Source: an uncultured SAR92 cluster bacterium (GTDB lineage Bacteria; Pseudomonadota; Gammaproteobacteria; Pseudomonadales; Porticoccaceae). Taken from it: 64,000 nt of DNA. This document shows positions 38,848 through 47,035 of the stretch, one piece after another (within the stretch, counting starts at the first letter, position 1; each line of letters starts with the position of its first letter). Under the pieces are notes generated by a model. The model worked only from the letters and a program-made list of their open reading frames with translations. It made no database searches and was not told the origin of the DNA. The DNA is taken from contig CABZOI010000007.1 in the NCBI GenBank assembly GCA_902527245.1, positions 1 through 64,000 on the forward strand, read 5' to 3'. Position numbers and translations under genes: made by a program.

Positions 38848-40398
38848 ATGGAGCGTAGATTGTTTAAAAAATTGTCAATAATTTTGTTTTCACTGCTCTT
38901 GATAAATTGCGGTGGGGGAGGTGGTGGCGCTGACTCGCCAACTCCTGCTCCAGAGCCCACAACGGCACCCCAACCTGCACCACCTCCAAGTATGAATAGT
39001 GTGTCTTTTCTTAGTTCTAATAACAATAGTTTAGATAATGATGTTTCTTTAGTGATAGAGGAAGATCTCATTACAGGAAGAATAACTTCTAATGCAAGAG
39101 TAGATAACCTTATTGCGACATATGATTATGAGGGAGTTAGTGTAAAAATTGATGGTGTGACTCAGCAAAGTGGAATTTCTGAGAATGATTTTACTCAAGT
39201 AACTACACTTTTGGTTGAAAATGCTGATGGTGATACTCGTTCTTATCAACTTGATTTAACTAAATTTACGGGATTACCCATAGTTTATTTGACGACCGAA
39301 AACAATGTTGAAGTTGAATCAAAAGAGGACTATATCAATGGTACTGTTGAAATTGATGGTGGTCGTTTTTTTGATGATATGCCAGTTTCTGAGATCAGAA
39401 TTAGGGGTCGAGGTAACTCCACATGGTTTTTGCATCCAAAAAAACCCTACCAAATAAGGTTTGAAGAAAAAACTGAATTTTTAGGGATGATTGAGGATAA
39501 ACGGTGGTTGTTTCTTGCTGAATATTCCGATAAAACTCTTTTGAGAAACAAGACCGTTTTTGAGATGGGTTATATCTCAAACTTTGATTACACAACTCAA
39601 GGCGTTTATGCAGAGGTCTACCTTAATGGGCTGTACAACGGAACATACAATATAACTCAAAAAGTTGAAGAGAGTAATAATCGCGTTGCAGTGGGTGATG
39701 AGGGTTATCTTCTGGAAATCGATCAAGATTGGCGTCTTGATGATGATGATGTTTTCTTTTACACAGATCAGTTTTTGGTGAATGTGAAAGAGCCAGCGAT
39801 TGCTTACGATACGCCCGAATACGACTATATACGAGAATACATAAATCAATTTGAGGATGCTTTATTCGGCGAGTTATTTACAAGCGATAACTTTGGATAC
39901 AAAAACTACATCGATGTGCCAAGTTGGATAGATTGGTTTATTATCAACGAAATTGTGAAAAATGTTGATTCTCGAAATTTTGCAAGCATATTTTTCAGCG
40001 TTATTCCCGGTGAGAAAATTAAAAAAGGCCCATTGTGGGATTTTGATTTATCTTTCGGTAATACGGATTATGCGGATAGTCAATACTCTGACGGTTGGTG
40101 GGTCAAGTATAATCCATGGTATGAAAGGTTATTTGAAGATCCTGAATTTGTTCAGCTAGTTAAAGATAGATTCTCTTATTATAAGCAAAATCAGCAGTTT
40201 ATTCTGGATAAGGTGGATGACTTTGCCGCACATTTAGTTTGGGCTCAGGTGGAAAACAATAACAAGTGGCAGACGATGGGGCAGTATGTTTGGCCAAATG
40301 CAGTGGTGCTTGAAACATACGAGGAGGAGGTTATCCATCTCAAAAATTGGTACATCGAAAGAATGGATTGGTTAGAGACCGCCCTGGACGATCTCTAA
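38848..40398 (+). CDS. CotH-like (secreted kinase fold) lipoprotein
   Basis: 516 residues. The signal peptide ends at LLLINC, a lipobox, followed by a Gly6 run and a Pro/Ala/Thr linker. A small beta domain comes next, then the CotH domain (about residues 170-480): IRGRGNSTWFLHPKKPYQIRF, DKTLLRNKTVFEMG, GYLLEIDQD, and WDFDLSFGNTDY, whose DFD resembles the kinase metal-binding motif. CotH of Bacillus is an atypical protein kinase; bacterial lipoprotein members are common but poorly studied. Divergent from the ADP-ribosylglycohydrolase operon across 117 bases. Start is the ATG at 38848; a TTG immediately before it is less likely. Confidence 0.85.
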   Translation: MERRLFKKLSIILFSLLLINCGGGGGGADSPTPAPEPTTAPQPAPPPSMNSVSFLSSNNNSLDNDVSLVIEEDLITGRITSNARVDNLIATYDYEGVSVKIDGVTQQSGISENDFTQVTTLLVENADGDTRSYQLDLTKFTGLPIVYLTTENNVEVESKEDYINGTVEIDGGRFFDDMPVSEIRIRGRGNSTWFLHPKKPYQIRFEEKTEFLGMIEDKRWLFLAEYSDKTLLRNKTVFEMGYISNFDYTTQGVYAEVYLNGLYNGTYNITQKVEESNNRVAVGDEGYLLEIDQDWRLDDDDVFFYTDQFLVNVKEPAIAYDTPEYDYIREYINQFEDALFGELFTSDNFGYKNYIDVPSWIDWFIINEIVKNVDSRNFASIFFSVIPGEKIKKGPLWDFDLSFGNTDYADSQYSDGWWVKYNPWYERLFEDPEFVQLVKDRFSYYKQNQQFILDKVDDFAAHLVWAQVENNNKWQTMGQYVWPNAVVLETYEEEVIHLKNWYIERMDWLETALDDL

Positions 40399-40417
40399 TG
40401 ATTTAACTGGAAGAGTG

Positions 40418-41986
40418 CTAATTAATTTGTCGATCTTTATCTTGCCAATAAGGCTTTCTCAATTCTCGCTTAAGTAGCTTTCCTGTAGGATTACGCGGCA
40501 AAACGTCGGTAAAGTCGATGCTCTTAGGAATTTTATAGCCTGCAATTTTAGTTCTCGAATACGAGATGATTTCATCTTCAGTTGCCTCAGCACCAGGTTT
40601 TAGGACAACAACTGCCTTGACAGCTTCTCCCCATTTATCATCAGGTACCCCAATGACCGCAACATCGCCTATGGCGGGATGGTCAAACAATGCATTTTCA
40701 ACCTCTGCGGGATAAACATTCTCTCCACCTGAAACGATCATATCTTTTATTCTGTCATGAATATAAAGATATCCATCTGCATCAAGGTAGCCCGCATCAC
40801 CAGTTGAAAACCATCCAGAGGATATACTCTTTTTAGTTGCCTCCTCATTTTTCCAATAACCCTTCATCACACTTTTCGATCGATAGGTAATTTCGCCAAC
40901 TTCATTTGGACCTAGTGAATTTCCCTTGCTATCTACAATTTTTAACTCGGCTGTAGGAGCAACTTTTCCACATGAGCGCAATCTGCCAAGGCTTGGATCA
41001 TGGTCCTCAGGTTCTAGAATTGTCCCCGCACCGCAAGTTTCTGTTAGTCCATAAACTTGAATAAACTTGCATTTAAAAATATCTTTGGCAGTCAGTAATA
41101 CATCTTCAGAAATGGGACTTGCACCATAGAGAAGTACCTCTAAATTTGAAAAATCTCGCTCTCTAACTCCCGGTATTGAGTTAAGAAAAAGAATAACCGC
41201 GGGAACATAGAATGCATATCTTATTCTATATTTTTCCATTAAATCCAAGATCACTACGGGATCAACATCTTTGAGAATAATATTTTTTAACCCTTGTGCA
41301 AGGCCAATGATTCCAACATTGACACCGGCAACATGGAAGATGGGCATAGCAACAATACTGGCCTCACCTTCATCCCAGTCTCCCCAGCCGCCGTTTGCAG
41401 CTTGATCAAGCACATCAAGGTAGTTTCCATTAGTCAGTTGAACGCCTTTAGGATGGCCAGTGGTTCCACTTGTATATAATTGAACAACATCATCATCTGC
41501 TGAAATACTAATTTTTGGGTCATGGTTTTGCTGAGAATCTCTCCATGATGAATAGTCTTCCCAATCTTTATGCTTGCCATCAACTGCGATAACTTTTCTT
41601 ACAGCAGCGAGTTTCGGGCGCAGTTCTTCAATGATCTCATAGAATTCTGCACCCACGAATAGAATTTCAGCTTCAGCATTATTGAGCACATATTCAATCT
41701 CAGGACCTGCGAGACGCCAGTTAACACCAGCGATTACAACATTTGCTTTTGATGAACCTGCAAGAATTTCAAAATAATAATCACTATTTTTACCCAGAAA
41801 ACCAACTCTTGTGCCAGAGCCGCAATTATTGTTTAAAAGACCATTTGCAACTTTATTTGCAAACGTGTCTAACTCTTCGTACGTTGTCTCTCTACCCTCG
41901 AAAACTTGTGCAATACAGGAGCCATTTGTTTTGGACTGATATCGAAAAATGTCTGCTACACAACTAAAGTGCTCTAATGAAATCAT
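40418..41986 (-). CDS. Acyl-CoA synthetase (AMP-dependent ligase)
   Basis: 522 residues, standard for the family. The adenylate motif LYTSGTTGHPKGVQLT, the YGLTET motif, the GWFSTGDAGYLDADGYLYI hinge and the catalytic lysine in NPTGKLLKREL are all present. It activates a carboxylic acid to its CoA thioester. The acid is unknown: medium/long-chain fatty acids or 3-methylmercaptopropionate (DmdB-like) are both possible. AGGGG lies eight bases before the ATG. It is downstream of the sugar porter on the same strand after an 83-base gap and convergent with the CotH gene. Confidence 0.88.
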   Translation of the reverse strand: MISLEHFSCVADIFRYQSKTNGSCIAQVFEGRETTYEELDTFANKVANGLLNNNCGSGTRVGFLGKNSDYYFEILAGSSKANVVIAGVNWRLAGPEIEYVLNNAEAEILFVGAEFYEIIEELRPKLAAVRKVIAVDGKHKDWEDYSSWRDSQQNHDPKISISADDDVVQLYTSGTTGHPKGVQLTNGNYLDVLDQAANGGWGDWDEGEASIVAMPIFHVAGVNVGIIGLAQGLKNIILKDVDPVVILDLMEKYRIRYAFYVPAVILFLNSIPGVRERDFSNLEVLLYGASPISEDVLLTAKDIFKCKFIQVYGLTETCGAGTILEPEDHDPSLGRLRSCGKVAPTAELKIVDSKGNSLGPNEVGEITYRSKSVMKGYWKNEEATKKSISSGWFSTGDAGYLDADGYLYIHDRIKDMIVSGGENVYPAEVENALFDHPAIGDVAVIGVPDDKWGEAVKAVVVLKPGAEATEDEIISYSRTKIAGYKIPKSIDFTDVLPRNPTGKLLKRELRKPYWQDKDRQIN

Positions 41987-42069
41987 TATTTGTACCCCTA
42001 ACTTTTCTTTTTTGTTTTATTTTATTTTTATTTATTTGAGGTGTGTTATCAAGGTTGATCGTTTCGTTT

Positions 42070-43500
42070 TTATCCTTTCATGTCCTCCAGTTCTACACCT
42101 TTTGTTTCGTATACAAACTTTGCAACGAATACTGCTGATAATGCGGCGCTAAACGCATAGAATCCATAAGCTCCTGCGAGGCCAATACTCGTAAGGAGAA
42201 TCGGGAAAGTCATTGTAATCGCAAAATTAGAGCTCCATTGAAATAAGCCACTCACAGCAAGTCCTGATCCTCTGATCTGGTTTGGAAACATCTCTCCTAA
42301 CATAACCCACATGACGGGCCCCCAACTCATGTTAAAGAAAAAAACATAGGTGTTCGCAGATATAAGGGCCAGTGTTCCCCAGTCACCCATGGTTAAATTT
42401 CCATCAATATCTGTTGTTGAGTTAGAAAACGATATAACCATCAAAGAGAGGGTAATGGCCATTCCGATGGATCCCCACTTTAATAGAGGTTTTCTCCCTA
42501 TCTTATCGATAACTAAGATCGTCAAAATGCATGCCCCAATACTCACTGCTCCACTGATAATATTTATTAGCAGCGCATCAGACTCAGAAAAACCCACAGC
42601 TTGCCAGAGAACTGCACCGTAGTAAAAAACCACATTAATTCCAACTAATTGTTGAAATGTTGCCAGACCTATGCCGATCCATACGATTGATCTTACTTGC
42701 CCATTATCTGCAAGAAGATCAGAGAGTTTTGGCCCATCTGTATTCTCATCTAATGATTGTTTTATTTCGGATAATTTGTTTTCGGATTCTTGCTCACCAT
42801 ACAATCTTGTTAAAACACTTTTTGCGTGATCATATTGCCCTCTGACGACTAAATATCTTGGGCTTTCTGGAATGAACATTAGCATTACAAAAAATAATGT
42901 CGCAGGACCGATTTCGATCCAGAACATCCAACGCCAGGCTTCAAAATCAAGCCAAAATTTTTCTGTTGAAGCACCCGCAAAATTGGCTAATGTGTAATTA
43001 CTTACAAACGCCATAAACAGTCCAGTAATAATGGCTACTTGTTGGATTGTGGTAAGTGTGCCTCGGTATGAGGCAGGTGCTATTTCGCTTATGTATGCGG
43101 GTGCCATAACAGAGGCAGCTCCCACTGCTAGTCCACCGAGCATTCGGTAACATATAAATTCAATTGAGCTGTCAGCGATACCTGAACCCCAAGCACTTAC
43201 TAAGAAAAATATCGAGGATACTATTAACAAAGATCTTCGGCCATAGATATCTGCCAGGCGCCCAGCAAAAAATGCTCCTATGGCGCAACCCAACAGCATG
43301 CTGGCAACATTGAATCCTGTTCCTACGGAGTCTGATTGAAAAGCAATTTTCAGTCCATCAACGGTTCCATTTATAACGCCACTATCGAAACCAAATAAAA
43401 ATCCTCCTATTGTTGCTACAATACTTATGAAAACAATGAAGGTAGTTTGATTAGTCTGTGTGTTATTCAAAATAAGATATCTCTCATTAGTAAAGTTCAT
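42070..43500 (-). CDS. MFS sugar porter family transporter
   Basis: 476 residues with 12 predicted membrane helices. Sugar porter signatures are GGFLFGFDSGVINGT in helix 1, GRLADIYGRRS, PESPRYLVVRGQ at the end of helix 6, QQLVGINVVFYYG in helix 7 and DKIGRKPLL. It most likely imports a hexose or pentose with protons. A ROK sugar kinase is encoded about 2.6 kb away. An 18-base palindrome sits immediately upstream of its ribosome-binding site. Confidence 0.9.
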   Translation of the reverse strand: MNFTNERYLILNNTQTNQTTFIVFISIVATIGGFLFGFDSGVINGTVDGLKIAFQSDSVGTGFNVASMLLGCAIGAFFAGRLADIYGRRSLLIVSSIFFLVSAWGSGIADSSIEFICYRMLGGLAVGAASVMAPAYISEIAPASYRGTLTTIQQVAIITGLFMAFVSNYTLANFAGASTEKFWLDFEAWRWMFWIEIGPATLFFVMLMFIPESPRYLVVRGQYDHAKSVLTRLYGEQESENKLSEIKQSLDENTDGPKLSDLLADNGQVRSIVWIGIGLATFQQLVGINVVFYYGAVLWQAVGFSESDALLINIISGAVSIGACILTILVIDKIGRKPLLKWGSIGMAITLSLMVISFSNSTTDIDGNLTMGDWGTLALISANTYVFFFNMSWGPVMWVMLGEMFPNQIRGSGLAVSGLFQWSSNFAITMTFPILLTSIGLAGAYGFYAFSAALSAVFVAKFVYETKGVELEDMKG

Positions 43501-43507
43501 TCGACCT

Positions 43508-43525
43508 GATACAGGTAACTGTATC
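43508..43525. promoter_or_regulatory. Perfect palindrome at the sugar porter start: operator or leader hairpin
   Basis: GATACAG (43508-43514), GTAA, CTGTATC (43519-43525) is a 7-4-7 perfect inverted repeat eight bases upstream of the sugar porter start codon, touching its AGGTCG ribosome-binding site. It could be a repressor site or an mRNA hairpin limiting translation. Confidence 0.5.
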
Positions 43526-43641
43526 GCTTATTAAATGAAAACGCTAAAAATTTTGTATTTCGGACCATTGAGTCATAAGTTTGTATTTACAGTTAGATTG
43601 CAAAATAGCAGACTTTCTCTAGTTTTTTATGGATGATTTTA

Positions 43642-45420
43642 ATGTCAGCGTACAAAGCGCCTTTAAATGAATTTTATTTTCTATTGGAGCACCTCGTAGA
43701 TTACGATAAACACGCTAATCTCCCTGGTTATGAAGATGTGGGGATGGAGATGGTAGAGGCCATATTACCCGAGGCCGCGAAATTTTTTGAAAACATTGTC
43801 GCTCCAACAAATTTGGAAACTGATCAACAAGGCACAGAACTAAACAATGGTGAGGTGAATGTTGCACCTGCAATCAGGGGTTTAGGTGCACAGATGGCTG
43901 ACTCTGGGTGGACTGGGCTCGGTGGATCTCGGCAATATGAGGGTTCAGGTTTTCCAGGTGTGATTGATCTTGCGGTTCAAGAAATGCTGCAATCTGCAAA
44001 TATGAGTTTGAGTCTTCTGCCCTTGCTTACAAAAGGAGTAATTCATGCTCTGTCACTTTATGGTAGTGATGAGCAGAAAGCTCAATTTCTAACAAAGTTA
44101 ACTACAGGAAAGTGGTCAGGTACTATGAATCTTACTGAGCCACAGGCTGGCTCTGATTTATCAACTATTAAAACTAAGGCGACTCCGCATGGAGATCACT
44201 ATCTAATTTCAGGGCAAAAAATATACATTACATGGGGCGAGCATTCAGAGACCGAAAATATTATACATTTAGTTTTGGCTCGTCTTCCGGACGCACCAGA
44301 GGGAACTCAAGGTATATCAATGTTTCTTGTACCTAAGTACCTTGTGAATTCAGATGGCTCTATAGGGGATAAGAATGATGTCAAAGTGGGAGGAATAGAG
44401 AAGAAACTTGGCATTCATGGAAGTCCAACGTGCACAATGATATATGGTGATAATAGTGGTGCCATCGGTTATTTGGTTGGACCTGAAAATAAAGGTTTGA
44501 TGTGTATGTTTAGTATGATGAATAACGCACGATTATCCGTGGGCCATCAGGGTATAGCTCTGGGTGAACGAGCTTACCAACAAGCGGTGGCATTCGCGGA
44601 GCAAAGATTGCAGGGCCAATCAATATTTGTAAAAGGAAGATCGCCCATAATACATCACCCTGATGTGAAAAGAATGCTTCATCTCATGCGAGCCCTTACC
44701 GAGGGTGGCCGTGCACTATCTTTTTACACTATTGCCGCGGAAGATCGATCAAAACATGCAAATATTGATGACAGGTATTTGTATGATTCGCAGATTGTGG
44801 AGGTTATGACGCCACTTGTGAAAGGATGGAGCACCGAGGCAGCCATGGAAATTGCTTCCTTGGGGGTTCAAGTTCATGGTGGTATGGGGTTTGTAGAAGA
44901 AACAGGTGCGGCACAGTATATGAGAGATGCCCGTATCTTGCCGATTTACGAGGGCACTAACGGGATACAAGCCTTAGATTTTGTTGGAAGAAAATCGATA
45001 AAAGATGGTGGTAATACTCTATTTGGCCTTCTCAAAGAAATTAAGGTGGACTGTGAAAAGTTCTCTGGATTAAGCGAGGATATTGATTATTTACTGAAGT
45101 CTCTGAATACCGCATCTGATCAATGCGAAAATGCGTTGGATCATCTTTTGAATAACTCCGAAAAAGCGCCATATATTGCTTTCAATCAAATGATGCTTTT
45201 TGGTAATTCATTCGCATATTGGCTTTTAGTAAGGGCCATTGGTAATGCTAGAATCAAATTGGAAGAAGGCTCAGACAATAAATGTTTATCACAAAAAATA
45301 TCCACCACTAAATTTTTTGCATCTCAAGTTTTAACAAGAAATAGTGCCTATTTGGATGCGATTTTGAGCAAAACTGATTCTTTTGATGAATTTTCTTTTG
45401 AAGATTTTGCTAGAGGATAA
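43642..45420 (+). CDS. Acyl-CoA dehydrogenase, long (about 590-residue) class
   Basis: 592 residues. The long class with an extra C-terminal domain includes DmdC (3-methylmercaptopropionyl-CoA dehydrogenase) and related FadE-like enzymes. Visible are LTEPQAGSDLSTIKTKA, KIYITWGEH, the QVHGGMGFVEETGAAQ helix and the catalytic region LPIYEGTNGIQALDF. It oxidises an acyl-CoA to the 2-enoyl-CoA with FAD and electron-transfer flavoprotein. The start at 43642 is preferred over the ATG at 43633 because GGA lies eight bases upstream and MSAYKAPL is the usual family opening. Divergent from the sugar porter. Confidence 0.9.
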   Translation: MSAYKAPLNEFYFLLEHLVDYDKHANLPGYEDVGMEMVEAILPEAAKFFENIVAPTNLETDQQGTELNNGEVNVAPAIRGLGAQMADSGWTGLGGSRQYEGSGFPGVIDLAVQEMLQSANMSLSLLPLLTKGVIHALSLYGSDEQKAQFLTKLTTGKWSGTMNLTEPQAGSDLSTIKTKATPHGDHYLISGQKIYITWGEHSETENIIHLVLARLPDAPEGTQGISMFLVPKYLVNSDGSIGDKNDVKVGGIEKKLGIHGSPTCTMIYGDNSGAIGYLVGPENKGLMCMFSMMNNARLSVGHQGIALGERAYQQAVAFAEQRLQGQSIFVKGRSPIIHHPDVKRMLHLMRALTEGGRALSFYTIAAEDRSKHANIDDRYLYDSQIVEVMTPLVKGWSTEAAMEIASLGVQVHGGMGFVEETGAAQYMRDARILPIYEGTNGIQALDFVGRKSIKDGGNTLFGLLKEIKVDCEKFSGLSEDIDYLLKSLNTASDQCENALDHLLNNSEKAPYIAFNQMMLFGNSFAYWLLVRAIGNARIKLEEGSDNKCLSQKISTTKFFASQVLTRNSAYLDAILSKTDSFDEFSFEDFARG

Positions 45421-45524
45421 ATAAAGTCTTTAACGTGAGTGTTTAATTTGCCTATCTATTCAGTTTTCGATAATCTTTTTTCTGGTAAACTCGTAAATTT
45501 ACAGAATTAAAGGTGTCATAGATT

Positions 45525-46106
45525 ATGCTAAACGTAAAAATCACGGATTCTGCACAAGACTATCTTCATGGATTATTGGAGAAGCAGAACTGTGACGACA
45601 TTGGGATACGAATGTTTGTTTCAGACCCCGGTACACCTAAGGCTGAAACTTGTATCGCGTATAGTCGTCCGGGTGAGAGGATTGAAGAAGACGTGATCGT
45701 CGAATATGCGAAATTTAATGCGTATTACGAACAGAGAAGCATTCCTTTTCTTGAGGATGCGGTGGTTGACTATGCGGCTGATAAGTTTGGTGGTCAGTTG
45801 ACAATAAGAGCGCCAAATTCAAGACTCCCAAATGTCACTGACGATAGTCCTGTTGAAGATCGAGTCAACTACGTACTTTACAATGACATTAATCCAAGTC
45901 TAGCAGCACATGGTGGTGTTGTATCACTGTCTGAAATTGATGATGGCTTTGCTATTCTTGAATTTGGAGGCGGTTGTCAAGGCTGTTCAGCTGTAGATTT
46001 GACGCTAAAACAGGGCGTAGAAAAAACACTTATGGAGAAAATCCCAGAACTCTCCGGTGTCAAAGATGTAACAGATCATTCTGATACTTCTAACGCATAC
46101 ATGTAA
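45525..46106 (+). CDS. nfuA: Fe/S biogenesis protein NfuA
   Basis: 193 residues. A degenerate HesB/IscA-like N-terminal domain is followed by a NifU-like C-terminal domain whose Cys151 and Cys154 (GGGCQGCSAVD) hold the shared 4Fe-4S cluster. NfuA delivers clusters to apo-proteins such as aconitase and protects lipoyl synthase. Aconitase B and SdhB, both Fe-S proteins, lie downstream in this window. AAAGGTG precedes the ATG. The ROK kinase begins three bases after its stop. Confidence 0.95.
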   Translation: MLNVKITDSAQDYLHGLLEKQNCDDIGIRMFVSDPGTPKAETCIAYSRPGERIEEDVIVEYAKFNAYYEQRSIPFLEDAVVDYAADKFGGQLTIRAPNSRLPNVTDDSPVEDRVNYVLYNDINPSLAAHGGVVSLSEIDDGFAILEFGGGCQGCSAVDLTLKQGVEKTLMEKIPELSGVKDVTDHSDTSNAYM

Positions 46107-46109
46107 CTC

Positions 46110-47030
46110 ATGTTACTTGGCCCAGAATCCAAGAAATCAAAATTTTATGCAGGAATTGAAGGTGGTGGAACCACCTGGAAGTGTGTCTTTGCCGATCAAG
46201 ATTGCGAGATTATAAATTCTCATTCAATACCTACTGATACACCCGAGAAAACCCTTCAAAGAGTCGTACAATTTTATGAATCATGCCAAAAAGAGTTTGG
46301 AGAGATAAGTGGTATCGGAGTTGGTAGTTTTGGGCCTGCAAACATAGATATTAACTCCAGTAATTACGGTCAAATAACTTCTACGCCAAAATTAGGTTGG
46401 TCATATTTCAATGTGGTAAAGTCTTTAGAAAAAGTTTTCGCTGCTCCAGTACTTTTTGATACAGATGTTAATGTGGCTGCGAGAGCTGAGTATGAGTTTG
46501 GAAATGCATCGGGATTAAATAATTTTGCATATGTGACGGTTGGAACGGGAATTGGTGTGTCTGTCTATATGAATGGCAGTGTTGCTCAAGGTGATAGTCA
46601 TTTCGAGAGCGGTCATATGTTAGTTCCCAAGCATGATGCAGATACAAATTTTGATGGGGTATGTCAGTTTCATTCAGGATGTCTGGAGGGCTTGGCATCT
46701 GGCCCGAGTATTGAGAAACGTTGGAACCAAAACCCTAAAAACTTACCTGACGATCATATTGCCTGGGACATAGAATCATATTATCTAGGAATTTTATGCA
46801 TGAATTTATCCCTAGTCTACAGGCCTCGCCGAATAATACTGGGTGGTGGTGTGATGAATAGAAAGTGTTTATTTGAAAAGATTAGGGAACAATATTCACT
46901 CATGATGGCTTCTTATGTTGGACAGTGTGGACTTTTGCAAGATTACATCACCTCCGCCGGATTACCCGAAGATAGCGGAGTTAAAGGTGCTGTTTTGCTC
47001 GCACAAGATGCTTCACTACAAAAGAGTTAG
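46110..47030 (+). CDS. ROK family sugar kinase (fructokinase-like)
   Basis: 306 residues. The phosphate-binding GIEGGGTTWK near the N-terminus, DTDVNVAARAEYEFG and VTVGTGIGVSVYMNG are ROK signatures. GHMLVPKH, the C-Q-F-H-S-G-C zinc ligand set and LEGLASGPSIE match the ROK fructokinase branch. It would phosphorylate fructose or a related hexose at the 6-position. It begins three bases after nfuA, so cotranscription is likely, and ends five bases from the convergent acnB. The sugar porter nearby is a plausible supplier, by inference only. Confidence 0.85.
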   Translation: MLLGPESKKSKFYAGIEGGGTTWKCVFADQDCEIINSHSIPTDTPEKTLQRVVQFYESCQKEFGEISGIGVGSFGPANIDINSSNYGQITSTPKLGWSYFNVVKSLEKVFAAPVLFDTDVNVAARAEYEFGNASGLNNFAYVTVGTGIGVSVYMNGSVAQGDSHFESGHMLVPKHDADTNFDGVCQFHSGCLEGLASGPSIEKRWNQNPKNLPDDHIAWDIESYYLGILCMNLSLVYRPRRIILGGGVMNRKCLFEKIREQYSLMMASYVGQCGLLQDYITSAGLPEDSGVKGAVLLAQDASLQKS

Positions 47031-47035
47031 TGGAT

